Shown here: piece by piece, positions 23,386-35,989 of the stretch
How positions within the stretch are numbered: position 1 is the stretch's first letter
How the letters are laid out: every line of letters begins with the position of its first letter
From: Ceratodon purpureus
Taxonomy: Eukaryota > Streptophyta > Bryopsida > Pseudoditrichales > Ditrichaceae
Direction of reading: 5' to 3'
Length of the DNA: 64,000 bases
Assembly: GCA_014871385.1 (NCBI GenBank)
Contig: CM026426.1
Coordinates: 33,509,020-33,573,019, forward strand
The notes under the pieces: generated by a model
Databases searched by the model: none
Told to the model about the DNA's origin: nothing
Seen by the model: only the letters and a program-made list of their open reading frames with translations
Position numbers and translations under genes: made by a program

Positions 23386-24709
23386 CTGAATCATTCACAC
23401 AATGCGGTATTAGCTCAACGAGGTTATGGAAGATGTATCAAACGTATCAATCCAAATCATTTATCAAAAAGACAAATCAGATAATATCACCAGTATAGAC
23501 CAATTTAGCTCACTGTGAGCTAAATGTTGAAGGTTGCGTGCAGAATTTAGCTCACAGTGAGCTAAATTCGTACAAATAAGTATGCATCTCCAGACTTGGA
23601 GTTCTCTGGCTTTAAGTAGATTTAAAACATTTAGCTCACTATGATCGAAAGTAAGTACATTACTTCTAGAATCAGGCATAAGTCATCAAAATTATATCGT
23701 AATAGTGTAGAGGATTTAGCTCACAGTGAGCTAAAGTGGTCATGAGGGCATAGAATTTAGCTCATTGTGAGCTAAATTAGCGTTAAGGTTCATATGTTTT
23801 TGCGTACATTTATCTACATCCACCAACACTACGATTTAGCTCATTGTGAGCTAAATCTTCTAAGTTGCACTACAATTTAGCTCACAGTGAGCTAAATTTT
23901 TTATTTCTCTATAGAAATTAGGTCCCCGGGACCCGAAACTACTACAAAATGTGTAACTTAATGCACATTATATAAAAAGGTTACTCTATGAACACAAATT
24001 TAGCAAGCAATATCTAGTAAACATATGTTGTAGTAGTGGGACAGAATTGTACAGAAGAATAAAACTTTGTCTACTTTCAAAACACACGGCTAAATCCCTT
24101 CAGTTTGATTGATAGGTATAGAGAATAGAGAAAAATGTGAAGTCCAAATTGCTAATGGCATTACAATGAAATTGAATCATAGAAACATGACAAGATTGAA
24201 TCATTTACATTCACAACAGACACTGTCCTCAGCAGTACAGTTAGCTGAGGAGGAGAATTCATACCAATAACAAATACAGATTCATTTTGAACTTCCTAGA
24301 AATTAGCACATATAGTAATGATCAATAAGCGACAGAATACTCAACATTCTAAACATCCTAATTTAAGCAATAGAAAAGGCTACCCTATATCACTTTAGAA
24401 AGGTTATTCTATACATATACAAGTTCAATTGCAGGTTAACGACAAAGTTTGCATCGAGTAAAATGCGTACCGCTCTGCTTCAGCTCTGACGTCTATAGGT
24501 TCACGATAACACACGCCTTGGATTCCTTCAAGATTGCAAGTTGCAATACGTCGAGAACTGAAATGCATCGACTTCATCACCCAACAACAAGACTTACTGA
24601 ACATACTAGGCACCGAAAACGATAATTACGTAGAATCGACAACGAAATTTTGTGATACCAAGACTGAAAAAGATGAAAAGAGATGAAAGGATCTGTGAAA
24701 CAACTTACA
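23386..24709 (-). other. Putative first intron of B1
   Basis: On the minus strand a donor (GACCT|GTAAGTTG at 24,708) and the acceptor at 23,386 enclose AT-rich DNA that contains the palindrome array and no coding potential. Confidence 0.5.
23505..23905. repeat. Array of AATTTAGCTCACTGTGAGCTAAATT palindromes (B1)
   Basis: Six near-perfect palindromes with core TTTAGCTCACWGTGAGCTAAA, plus one half-site, lie at about 23,508, 23,548, 23,632 (half), 23,714, 23,757, 23,833 and 23,874. They sit in the putative first intron of B1, upstream of its coding exon. The same palindrome occupies the putative first intron of B2. Confidence 0.9.
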
Positions 24710-24789
24710 GGTCTGTAAACCGGGAATTCATTCAAGAGACAACGTCAAAAGAGAAGCTGAAAACCATGCAGAGGCTGTTGACTGCAAGG

Positions 24790-26123
24790 CACGGTTGTCA
24801 CGGACGTCCACGACGCACGTAACGTCAGGACGTCCGCGGACGTCCGCGAGCGCCCCAGGACGTCCAGTGACTTAGAAAAAAAAATCACCCGCACAAGTTT
24901 CACCCCATGGTGAAACAAATTCTGGGAGGGGCGGAAACATTTTTCGCTCGTCCGATCGGCCAATCCCGCTACGCCACTGCATCTCGACCGTTAGATCGCG
25001 AGAACGGCCGCGAGGACGGCCGTGGAGACAGCCGCGAGGTCGCCGGCGAGGGCCGCCCTTCGATCCAAAGGCCACGATACAGGCGTTTTGGGCCATTGCG
25101 GGCCATCGGATGTGGGCAGCCGTAGTCCGCCGTCCGATCCCGCGGCTGTCTCCGCGGCCAACCGCGGGGACGGCCACGGGGTCGGCCGCTTCGATCCAAC
25201 GGCCACGATCAGGCCGCGATGGCCGCATCGTGGCCGCCCAGTTCCGGCGGCCGTCGAGGGCCGTTGGATTGGGCGGTCGTCCGCAGAGACGGCCGCAAAA
25301 TTTTAAAAAAAAAAACCCAAATCTTAAAATGTTCATAACTTCTTCAAACATTATCCAAATTGGGCTTATGAGGTATTTTTTGGCATCTACATTTCCTGTA
25401 GATGCCATAAAACATCTCATAACTCCAATGTAGACAAGTTTTGAAGAAGTTACGGGAATTCAAAGATTTCGGGGAGGTGAAGGGTCGGCCGTCGGCGGAG
25501 ACGGGGGGGCCGACCCCGTGGACGGCCGTGGAGACGGCCGCGGAGAGGGCCCCTCGTCCGCGTGGAGGCGGGGTCTCGCAAGGCCTTCCCTCTTCTCTTG
25601 GGTTTTCTCTAGAGACGGCCTCCCCTTCCCTCCTCCCCTCGTCCAACGTTGACAAAAATAATTCCATTTCTAGATACTCTAAAAACCAAATCATTACCGA
25701 ATTAGAAATTTCAGACATATCCCTGAAATCATGGAAAATGTCCTAAAGATCTTGTAATCGGAATTGTGGGATCCGCCTTGATGTTGGGGTATACTTTAGA
25801 TGGAGATATTTATGTCCTTCAATTGTTGGTGCTCTACTATGGTTTGCAAACATAATCTCAATGTCTAGAAGGAAGAATACATTTGTTTTGGAAATGAAAT
25901 TATGGCCCATGGGCCTGTAGAAGAGGGAGGTATAGAATGGGGGGTACAACTTAAAAGGTAATGAGAAGCTAATAAAAAGTAATATACTTTTATTTGAAGG
26001 CATTATTTCGTTAGGAAATAAAATTAAAGGAGAACTTGACATGGATTTCTCTTACATTAATATGACAAGTTTGTATGTTTTTGGCTTTAATTTTATATGG
26101 CAAGACAAATCTTTTTTTTCATG
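24790..26123 (+). repeat. Left arm of the element D inverted repeat
   Basis: Contains a GC-rich GGCCGCG-motif block (24,950-25,300), a block with TTCATAACTTCTTCAAACAT and a short hairpin GGCATCTACA..TGTAGATGCC, a second GC-rich block (25,480-25,640) and a segment with TCAGACATATCCCTGAAATC. It pairs with 27,862-29,196. A 99-codon open frame is repeated identically in both arms but looks fortuitous. Confidence 0.9.
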
Positions 26124-27861
26124 TAAATGCTCTTTTCCTAATTACTTGCTTTCTTGGTTATTCAAAATTATGTCTATTGTAGTTTGTATATCTCAGGGTT
26201 ATTTCTGATGTTTTCAAGTACAATTATATTCTATATAATTTCATTTAACCATTTTCCAATTATTGTCTCGTGCTCTATCTAATTCTTTAATCTTTAAATA
26301 AAAATCCTTACTAAGATGGATATTTTTATTTAGTTACTTCTTTTGCCATAATGTTATTACCATGACATGGTTTTCTCTATTCACTTCATACTCCTCATTT
26401 CTTCTTGTATCTCATTCCCACTCTTGCAATTATTATTATTTTTTATTTGATCTTTTATTCTTATTATCTTCTTGATTTATTATTACCTCTCATGTACTTT
26501 TATAATTTTATATTTTTTCCGTTGATATCTATCTTCTCTATACACATCTATTTCCTTCAAACCTTTTGCCATTGTAGTTTGTCTATCTCGCCATTATTTG
26601 TTATGTTTCATTTACCGTCATATAGTATTTTATTTCAATTTTTTATTTTTTTTATTATTGTCTTGTACATAATATAATCCCCTAATCTTTTATTTATTTT
26701 TCCTTTCTTCCGATAGTTAAAAATAAAAAGATAGAATGGGAGACAGGTTAGAGGAATATTAAATAAATAAATAAATGATAGGAGAGGAATGGAAGGATAG
26801 TAAAATGAGAAGATAAAATGGAAGAATAATGTTAAGATAAAAAACTAAAGAGACGATAGACTGGAAAAATAGTGTAATAATAAAAAATTAAGAGGATAAA
26901 ATGGAAAATAGTGTAATAATTAAAAAATAAGAAGATAGAATGGAAGGCAAATGGAAAAAGTATAAAAATAAAATAGAGAATTGAAGACTAATGGAAGAAT
27001 ACAAAATAATTAAATACTTAAATAAATAAGTAAACATATATAAATTATCCATTACTTCTTCGTATTTTTTATAGAAGCATTTTCTAATAATACTCTATTC
27101 TTTACATAAGTTGGGATCTAGAACAATAGAATACTAAGAATGGAATGTTAATATGAATGCCAATGATTTTAAAGAAATGAGTTGTTTAATCATAATAGAT
27201 ATTATTTTTGGCTATGAAGTATGTATTTGTATTTCCACATTTAGATGAATCCACATGTTATTCCTTCATCCATAAAAATAATGATTTTGAATCACCTTTA
27301 AGATGGAAAAAAATTCATAAATCTCAGAATAATAAATTGACGAGATTTGTTAAACTCTAAGCCATAGAGACTCAATGTTTGTCTAAAAGGAATGGAAGGC
27401 AAACAATGTGGCATTCACTAGCCCAAGTACTCAAATGTGATACTAGCATATCCTTCATTCCAAAAGAAAGAAACAGTTCTCTTAATGTCAACTCCCAAAC
27501 CTTCAAAATTCACTCACCTTTTAAAATTAAACATCCAACTTTGTCAAATGGCTTGGCTTTTTAATTACTTAATCTATTTATTTATTATTAGAACTAAAAT
27601 TTGTTGTATTTGAATTTCTATCCTTTATCACTTATAATGAATTTTTTGTCTACCATCTTCGACTTCTAATTGAAATTTACAATCCTCAACTCTATTTAAT
27701 GTGTCCTCCAACCTCCTTCACACAATTTCAACCTCTATCTAATTTGATAAGAATTCTAATTTCTAAGTGTTACCTCCTCTACAACATACCTTCCAAATCC
27801 TCTCAGTCAAATTCATTTCTAAATTTCAAATTTATCCTTAATTTAATTCCAATGTTTCATT
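26124..27861. other. AT-rich loop of element D
   Basis: 1.74 kb of AT-rich DNA between the arms. It shows imperfect GGAAGATAAAATGG-type repeats at 26,740-27,000 and no supported gene. Confidence 0.7.
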
Positions 27862-29196
27862 CATGAAAAAAAAGATTTGTCTTGCCATATAAAATTAAAG
27901 CCAAAAACATACAAACTTGTCATATTAATGTAAGAGAAATCCATGTCAAGTTCTCCTTTAATTTTATTTCCTAACGAAATAATGCCTTCAAATAAAAGTA
28001 TATTACTTTTTATTAGCTTCTCATTACCTTTTAAGTTGTACCCCCCATTCTATACCTCCCTCTTCTACAGGCCCATGGGCCATAATTTCATTTCCAAAAC
28101 AAATGTATTCTTCCTTTTAGACATTGAGATTATGTTTGCAAACCATAGTAGAGCACCAACAATTGAAGGACATAAATATCTCCATCTAAAGTATACCCCA
28201 ACATCAAGGCGGATCCCACAATTCCGATTACAAGATCTTTAGGACATTTTCCATGATTTCAGGGATATGTCTGAAATTTCTAATTCGGTAATGATTTGGT
28301 TTTTAGAGTATCTAGAAATGGAATTATTTTTGTCAAGGTTGGACGAGGGGAGGAGGGGAGGGGAGGCCGTCTCTAGAGAAAACCCAAGAGAAGAGGGAAG
28401 GCCTTGCGAGACCCCGCCTCCACGCGGACGAGGGGCCCTCTCCGCGGCCGTCCTCGCGGACGGCCCCTGTCTCCGTGGCCGTCTCCACGGCCGTCCACGG
28501 GGTCGGCCCCCCCGTCTCCGCCGACGGCCGACCCTTCACCTCCCCGAAATCTTTAAATTCCCGTAACTTCTTCAAAACTTGTCCAAATTGGAGTTATGAG
28601 ATGTTTTATGGCATCTACAGGAAATGTAGATGCCAAAAAATACCTCATAAGCCCAATTTGGATAATGTTTGAAGAAGTTATGAACATTTTAAGATTTGGG
28701 TTTTTTTTTTTTAATTTTGCGGCCGTCTCTGCGGCCGTCTCCGCGGACGACCGCCCAATCCAACGGCCCTCGACGGCCGCCGGAACTGGGCGGCCACAAT
28801 GCGGCCGTCGCGGCCCGATCGTGGCCGTTAGATCAGAGCGGCCGACCCCGTGGCCGTCCCCGCGGTTGGCCGCGGAGACAACCGCGGGATCGGACGGCGG
28901 ACTACGGCTGCCCACATCCGACGCCCCGCGATGGCCCAAAACGCCTGTATCGTGGCCTTCGGATCGAAGGGCGGCCCTCGCCGGCGACCTCGCGGCTGTC
29001 TCCGCGGCCGTCCCCGCGATCTGACGGCCGAGATGTGGCGTGGTGGCGGGATCGGCCGATCGGACGGTTGCGAGATTGTTTTACCCCCCCGGGGTCACCA
29101 AATTATTACCGCGACGTAACGCTCGAGCGTCGTGGACGCTATGTCCGGGACAGGGGACGTCCGGAGCCGGGTCAGACGTCTATTTGGACAACCCTG
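27862..29196 (-). repeat. Right arm of the element D inverted repeat
   Basis: Reverse complement of 24,790-26,123 with scattered substitutions and small indels in the GC-rich blocks and near identity in the inner part. The arms meet in TCATGAAAAAAAAGATTTG at the inner edge. Confidence 0.9.
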
Positions 29197-29596
29197 CTGC
29201 AAGGATAAATTGAAATTTAGTGCCACGGAACAAATATGCAACACGCATAATGCACCAAACCGACATTGTCACACGAACAAAAAGCTTGAAAAACAACTAA
29301 GTAACAAAGCGAGCTAGAATACTACAACTACAATAACGTCGGGAAGAAACCAGGTAATCATATGTGTGACAGAAACCCTAAATGAGAAACAGGTAGCGCA
29401 TTGTGATCAAAACCCACCGACGCCATGTCTTGGGGATGGGGAGAGACGACGAAAGAAGCTAGAGAGGGAAGAAGCCCGCAAGAATTGCGGAGATGCATGT
29501 CGTGGGCTCTTCACGAGGTGATTTCGTGGGCAGCCTTGCAAATGTTTGGCGATTGCAGGCAGGAACCCTAACCATAGAGGGCATGCCACATGCCAT

Positions 29597-31032
29597 TGAT
29601 GTAAATCTTCTGAGCCCTCATTAATGACTCATCTCGGTTATAAGGTGACCACTCACCATAATTATACGATTTTTTATTTATTTTTTTAATTTGAACAAAT
29701 GCCATATAGTATTTTTATTTTTAAAATGTACAATAACTTGGCAAAATTCAATTTAATTGGAAACCTCATAATTAGCATGCATTAAATAATTTATTCTTGT
29801 GACAGTTACTGAACGTACTTTTCTTCTAAATATGAAATTTTAATTAAAATAGAAACTTGTAAACTCTAGTCATTAAAAATGTCCATATAATGTTATTACT
29901 ACGGTTATTCTAATTTTTACCACACTTTAAGCTATTAATGTTTGCAATAATTTAGTTATTCACGCAAATAAATATGTAACAACAGTAATAGTTACTTTCA
30001 TAAATATATGTACAAAGAATTTAGATAAAAAATGTAATACAATACTAATAATAGATGAACACTTCATGGTTATTTAATTTATTCTTGTTAAGTATACTTC
30101 AAGTTATATTACATAAGAGATAAATCAAACATTTTTGTAATAAGTAAATGATGTTAATTTTGACAATGAAAGAAGACTCTTAGAAGATAAAAAAAATGAC
30201 GGAATGGAGAGCGAGAGGAATAAAAGGATGAAAGACTAAGGATAAGAATGGATGACCAATAACAGAATAAAAAGATAAGATGATAGAATAGAAGACCGAC
30301 CTCAAAAAAATAGCCAAGTGTATAACAATATAAAAAATGGAAGAAGAATAGAAGAATAAAAAAAATAAAGAAATGAGACAGACATGGAGAGGAATAGAAG
30401 GATGAAAAACTAAGGGAAAGGATGGATGACCACTAAAAGAATAAAAAGGTAAGAAGATAGACTAAAAGACCAATAAAATAATTAAAAAATGATAATTGTA
30501 AAATAAACAATGGAAGGATAAAAAGAATAAAAAAGGATGAAATAGAGAGAGAGAGGTATAGAAGGATGAAAAACTAAGGGAAAGGATGGATGACTAGTGG
30601 ACCATTGAAAAAAGGAGATATACTACAAAGGATGACCAATCGCAAAATAGAAAGAGAATTTGATAGAATAGATGCCCAATATAATAATTAAGATAAAATA
30701 AAATAAAATAAAATAAATGGAAGAAGATTATAAGAATAAAAAATTAATAAAATAGGGTGAGAAACGAATAGAAAAATAAAAAAGAATAGGACACAAGTGA
30801 TGACCAAAAAGTCAATAAAAGAATTGCAAAAATTAAACAACGAAGATTAATGGAAGAATAAAAATTTAGTAGGATAAAATGAGGAACTTATCAAATAAAC
30901 ATTAATATTATATTATAAGGTTTATGTTTATGATTTATTGAGCAAAGGTTTCACCAACATGGAAATAATTATCTAACTATGAGTTTCCCTGTTGTAAAAA
31001 AGGAATAGATGACTTTAGGCACTGTGTTAATC
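29597..31032. other. AT-rich DNA with three imperfect direct repeats
   Basis: No gene is seen. Three copies of a purine-rich segment (GGATGAAAAACTAAGGGAAA followed by GGATGGATGACC) occur near 30,212, 30,400 and 30,565. This is the insertion site of element C; the duplicated CTCGCAAG is at its right edge. Confidence 0.7.
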
Positions 31033-31189
31033 CTCGCAAGCAGAGTTGTTCAAATAGACGTCCGGACGTCCCCCGTCCCGGACGTGGCGTCCCCAACGCT
31101 CGAGAATTACATCGCCGTAATAATTTTGCGACCCTCGGGGGGTAAAAACATCTCCCAACCGTCCGATTGGCCGATCCTGCCACCACGCC

Positions 31190-31433
31190 CCATCTCGGCT
31201 GTCGAATCACGGGGTTGGCCGCGGAGACGGCCGCGGGGTCGCTGCGGACGGCCGCACCTCCATCCGACGGCCAAGATGCGGCCGTTCCGTCTCCACGCGG
31301 TCGGCCGCGGAGGGCTGTCCGCATGGCCGACCGCGTGGAGACGGCCGGGTCGGGCGACGGCCACGCGGCGCCATCGCCCGACGCGGCCGTCCGATCGGAC
31401 GGCCGTGGGGACGGCCGCGAGGTCGGCTTCCTC
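31190..31433. repeat. GC-rich array at the left end of element C
   Basis: GGCCGCGGAGACGGCCG-type motifs occupy the space between the left terminus and the C1 TATA box. The motif class is shared with the arrays at 36.0, 39.6 and 50.6 kb and with the arms of element D. Confidence 0.8.
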
Positions 31434-31440
31434 TATATAA
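31434..31440 (+). promoter_or_regulatory. TATA box of C1
   Basis: TATATAA directly follows the GC-rich array, about 300 bp before the C1 ATG. A run of some 35 G (31,567-31,600, with one A after it) lies in the leader; its exact length is probably unreliable. Confidence 0.65.
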
Positions 31441-31563
31441 GGGGAAGCCGCCTCTTTATTTTTTACTTTTTTTCTCCCATTTTGAGTGAGGCCGATTGCT
31501 ACTAGTGGGGGATTCGCTCCTTCTCCGTTGGTCGTTTTCACCGGGAGGAAAGGGGTCTTTTAT

Positions 31564-31598
<35 letters not shown>

Positions 31599-31734
31599 GG
31601 GGGACTTTTCGAATTTTTAAACGATTTTTTCCAAAACCCTTTGGATTTGTATTGCTCTAATTAATCTTTGTGGAATTTGAGCATTTATTTGTAGTTGCGT
31701 ATTCGATTGCTTGAAGCCTTGAAGGCTTTCCACG

Positions 31735-33212
31735 ATGCCGAAGAACAAGAAGCAGAAGAATGTGGGGGAATGGGCGGACAAATACGATGACAAACCGAAC
31801 TTACGTTGCAAGGATTATATTACAACATTCATCGTGGAATTTTACCAGGAGAACACCCTTGTTCATTGAACAGTTGTTACGTTCGGTATGAGGGTGATGG
31901 GCCCAAGAAATTCAAGTCAGAGATGGAGCAAAAGATTATGGATCGTTTGATGCATCCGCACTGGCATTTGGAGAGACAGAAGCCCGGTTACCTTCATTTC
32001 ATGTCACAGCGTGCACATGATGCGTTATGGAATGCTCGTGACGTTGTGTCTAAGTATGCAAGGGAGCAAAGCGGGGGAGTCAAGGCCTTCAAGGATGTTA
32101 TGTCAAAGGCATATTGCTTCCAGAGACTAATGGCGCCCCTGAGCTCAAGAAAGCATCGACGGAACTCTGTTAAATGGTGGGATTCTTCGATTGGGATGGA
32201 GACGACGGCCAACTTACGTAGACGGCATTTGACTATCTTGGCAGACTACGCAATTTTCTATTACTTGGACAAGGAAGTTCAGAGAGGTGGTTATGCTACC
32301 ATACGTAGGGTTTGTATCGAGGGAAACCCTGAAATCCCACCATTCTGGGAGTTTGCTGAGAAACGGCTGCTCAATTAGTCTATGAGGCTGGATTTGGCAC
32401 GTGTGGACCACAACAACGAATCTCTTGCGATAAGGATTCCCCATCCTGGTGTCATCCGCTTCATGGCCATGCATCAGAAGGAACATGTTGGATTTATGTA
32501 CTGGTGGAACGGTGGGACCCTTCGAGCCATTCTACAGAGGGACAATGAGGCCCCATGGTGACCTCTCTATCCACTCCATCTTCAATAGGAATCCAAAGGA
32601 CAGTCCAATTCTAGGAAAGCGTCTCCGACTTTTCCGAAGTAAGAGCGTACAGAGCTTGCTTAGGCATTGTATAACATCATAGATGTTGTGTACAAATACG
32701 GTTACCTCTACAATGACTTGTCACCGGACAACATCCTACTTCACTTTCCGGAAGATGAGTCCAAGATCTACATCGGGGTTTGTGACTGGCCCTTGATGAC
32801 GAAGATAGAGGAGAACAGAAGGTCGCCTTGGGTTTTTGAGAGTGTCCATCAGATGGAGGAGACTATGAGGAGGCGATACTGGGTGGATCCTCGCGTGGTA
32901 TACGTACACAAGGAAAGCCAAGATATTAGAATCGTTCCAGATTTGACGGCTGCATCAGAGGATTTCGCAACCGCGAAGATTGCAGCAAAGATCAACGGCG
33001 GCAACATGTGCACGGCATACCACGAAGCGGACTCAATAGAAACACGCCATTTTGAGAGGATCGGAGACCTCGGTATAGTATTCGAAAGTTATCTTGATAG
33101 ATTTTGCCAAAACAACAGAGGAACAGTGGATGGACTCGAACATCTTATTAACCGTTTCAGAGATACACACAGCTGGCCCACTCCCTACGAGCACTACCGC
33201 GTGGGGTACTGA
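31735..33212 (+). pseudogene. C1: divergent protein-kinase-like protein
   Basis: Starts MPKNKKQKNVGEWADKYDDK (ATG 31,735) and then changes frame near 31,830. Kinase landmarks appear in order: GGYATIRRV (glycine-loop-like), HPGVIRFMAMHQKEHVGF, NGGTLRAIL (after the hinge), YGYLYNDLSPDNILLHF (catalytic loop, with YND in place of HRD but retaining D and N) and IYIGVCDWPL (CDW in place of DFG, keeping the metal-binding D). I recall similar 'NDLSP-x-N ... GVCDW' proteins as transposon-borne in green plants. The frame is broken at about 31,858, by TAG at 32,376 and by several stops and shifts between 32,550 and 32,670. The last third (32,667-33,212) is open. Convergent with C2. Confidence 0.7.
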
Positions 33213-34147
33213 TATGGAGAGACATATCTACCTTTTGGAATTTCTATAATTTCATAATGTTTTTTTCTTACCGGACAACGAGCATAGCTCTCAGTAGTGA
33301 ATAGTTATATTTAGATTCTAAATTATGATGAGATGTTGGAATCTCAATTTTTGTACATCCGTCAATATTTTGTTTATAAAGTTTATTTGCATTTGGTTCA
33401 AATCTGGTCTTGTGTACTGAGATTGGTCTATTTCCGTCTCTTGTACTCTCTAGAAAAAGGATTTGCTCCACACATCCAGCTAAAACTCAATAGTCTCAAT
33501 TGTAATTATGAAAATGATGTGATATGTGAATTGTAACCAATATGCTTTGTACGTTTTACTCTTAGAAATATTGGCAAACGTATACTAAACTTCTTTTTGT
33601 GAAGACAAAATCGTAAGGGCCGCATAACATGATTGATCATAATCCCTGGTACAAACAAATAGCTTAAATATAAATATGCATCCCTTGAAAAGGATTATTC
33701 ACACTAATCTTATTAATTTAGCAAAAAATTTATTTGAAAATTATTGTGCATATGTGTCTTGAGATTCATAATATTCAACTGGTCGTAACCCATGTCAATG
33801 GTAAGTTGTCATTTAAAAAATAGTGATATTGATAACAATGTGCAGTTAGAAGACCGTCAAGAGAAGATTAAAAAGACAAATTCATATAAAATGTCAAGAC
33901 AACTACAATATAGAAGACAACACAACTACACTCTATTCCACTAATTCTATCTATTCCATTTGCAATATGTGGCACGTGCCAATTTTCTTAAGTCCGTACA
34001 TCTTAAACCTCCACCTACAAAACTACAAACTACGTACACACTATGCTTGCATCTTTTACTTTACGCCGTAAATTTGTAATATGCGATGTCCACATTAAAG
34101 ACTCGGTACGCTCCAATGCTGTAGAAAGTACTACCATGCACCCCATT
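33213..34147. other. AT-rich spacer between C1 and C2
   Basis: Downstream regions of two convergent genes. No additional coding sequence, RNA gene or repeat stands out. Confidence 0.6.
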
Positions 34148-35635
34148 CTAATAGTCTCCCCTCCACCCTAATCCATTGTAGTCATATGGATGATAATAGT
34201 TCCCATCATTGGGGAGTACGCTTGGACCTCCTCGATCGTACGTTTCTTGTGGCCTGTGCCCTGTAGAATTTGTCGAGGCTCTCAAAAGTCTCTCTCTCTC
34301 CTCCATCAATCTTCGATTATCCCGTCTAAGGTGAAACGCATGATTCTCCATTTGTAGTACATAATTTTGCCTTGTCCGCTCCAACTCTAATTCTTCCTCA
34401 AAATAGCTATCTCTTACAACTCGACCGGGAGGGTATCCAAAAGGAGGAGGTGGTACTCCGTCATTGGGATGAAGAACGTTGCGGTTTCCCCGCTACTGTG
34501 GTCAGTATCGTCGTTGTGATAACCTAGAGGTGGAGGAAATATTCCAGGCGGAGTCTGCAAAGATGATCTGTAATCATCTTCTGCAAAAAGGGCAAATGGG
34601 GTAGCATGACCACCAAATTTGCGGTATGGAGGGGGAGTTTCGTAATGATCACGTCCCAGTCTCTGCGCAACTCCTTCGCAATCTAGGGAATAACCGTGAG
34701 GTACCTCTCTTGGAGGTGTTCGATGGCGCGGACTAGCACTCCTTGGAGGACTCGGTATTTCCGACTAGCCGTCTGTATAATATCCTGATCCCGTTGCATA
34801 ATCCGGCCAAGGTCGTCTCCCAAAGGTGCCATACACATCTAACGCGAAGTCAGAGGTTATAGGCACTCCTTCGGGTTCTCCGTAGCCATGGCCTCGTTCG
34901 TGGGGTCCCACGTCTTGACGATCTCGCGAACGGTGTCCCCCGTGGGCAGAGCATTGTCAATACTCCTCATGGTTGGTACGCGATAACTCTCTGCCACAAT
35001 GCCCTCTGCGGTTCCTGGGATTTTTCGTTTGAGCGACGCCCTCAATAGTTGTCATCATCATCATAGCTTAAACGACGTCTCTCCTGTTCTTCATCATTAT
35101 ATTCAATGGCTAGAGTTTGTATTCCTGCATCTTGTGCCGGTGGACTCCAACGGTTTGAAATATGTAGTGGAAGACAATCGCTATGTCCAACCCATGCTGT
35201 GTCAAGATCCATGCTTTCTCTGTTCATTCTATCTGTCCTCAGGCCCGAGATTGTGCGCCAGTTGACCCTCTTGTGTAAGACTATCTCCGCCCATACCATT
35301 GCCATATTCGAATACAACATAATATGAGGTCGGAAGTTCTGGATTTGTGCTGCTTGAAATATTTCGAGATATCTAATTTTAAAATGATTACTTTCACAAT
35401 TGCTGATCTCACCCCGTGTTGCCTGTATCTCCGCAGCCTCGGTACGTAGATGTACTGGGATCAACTTCATGAGGTGCTTCATCTTCACATATCCCTTGCA
35501 AATAACCATCCTCCATGGTGATGGTTCGTCCTCCCATCCAAACTCTGCTACGCAATCAGGATCATTTGTAGCGTATGGATCCAAGGGGTGTTTCTTTCTT
35601 AGAGTCGAGGATCCTCCCCGGTCGTTACGAGGCAT
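34148..35635 (-). pseudogene. C2: paralogue of the A/C3 N-terminal domain, without RING
   Basis: From ATG 35,635 (MPRNDRGG) the frame carries the shared domain: PWRMVICKGYVKMKHLMKLIPVH and then VWAEIVLHKRVNWRTISGL, matching element A (ATCEQFIEWCHIGKLFPLH ... YAEVVLHRQVDWRT). After about 200 codons the frame breaks near 35,042. Proline/glycine/tyrosine-rich sequence follows (TPPREVPHGYSLD; PPGIFPPPLGYHNDD), then a coiled-coil scrap (LRRDNRRLMEERERLLRAS) ending at 34,148. No zinc cluster is visible. It may be a separate short relative of C3 or a RING gene that lost its end. A weak TATA (CATAAAAG, 35,978-35,985, minus) lies between the ATG and the array. Confidence 0.65.
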
Positions 35636-35989
35636 GGCAAAAGTCGGGTAAGCGAGTACCTGTGAATACCGTGTATCAAACCAACCTTGTAACAATGGCT
35701 GTAACTTCTCCCCACTGTATAAAAGTTGATTTAATCTCGTATATATCTAGTGCATAAGGACCAAAACAAAACCCCGAACTCCTACCTAGAAACCATAGGT
35801 ATGAAGCACTCGTTTGTTGGTTTCATAATAACCAACAAACGGTGCTGATAACCCTGAACACAATCCCACGATAACCCGTGGGGAAGTAGAAAAAGCTTGG
35901 AGGAACGCAACTGAGCTAAAGTAAATCCAGCACATGTAGCACGAGCATCCAAGTGGAAAAAAAGGATGCAGCCAAGCCTTTTATGCTGG

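Larger units (their letters stand above)
24790..29196. mobile_element. Element D, non-autonomous fold-back hAT with 8-bp target duplication
   Basis: Exact duplications CTGCAAGG at 24,782-24,789 and 29,197-29,204 flank the element. The ends are CACGGTTGTCACGGACGTCC (left) and, reverse-complemented, CAGGGTTGTCCAAATAGACG (right). These match the right and left ends of element C respectively, including the adjacent AAAATCACCCGCA / GTTTCACCCC and CGTCCGATYGGCCGATCC segments, so D belongs to the C family in opposite orientation. Two nearly identical 1.33-kb arms flank an AT-rich loop. No transposase is present, so D would depend on enzymes such as C4. Confidence 0.92.
24710..29590 (-). other. B1 5' leader, split by element D
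   Basis: 24,710-24,781 and 29,205-29,590 are the two halves of one sequence separated by element D and its target duplication. Read on the minus strand, the 29.4-29.6 kb part is C/T-rich and gene-leader-like (TTCCCTCTCTAGCTTCTTTC). It was probably the promoter side or first exon of B1 before the insertion. No TATA box was firmly identified. Confidence 0.45.

Noticed and set aside
23505-23905. CRISPR-like spacing of palindromic repeats
   Set aside because: Repeats are perfect palindromes with short, irregular spacers in plant DNA with no cas genes. They fit protein-binding sites of a mobile element.
25743-28242. Identical 99-codon frames in the two arms of element D as a duplicated gene
   Set aside because: Identity is due to the inverted repeat. 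The peptide has no recognisable domain and no promoter or splice context.
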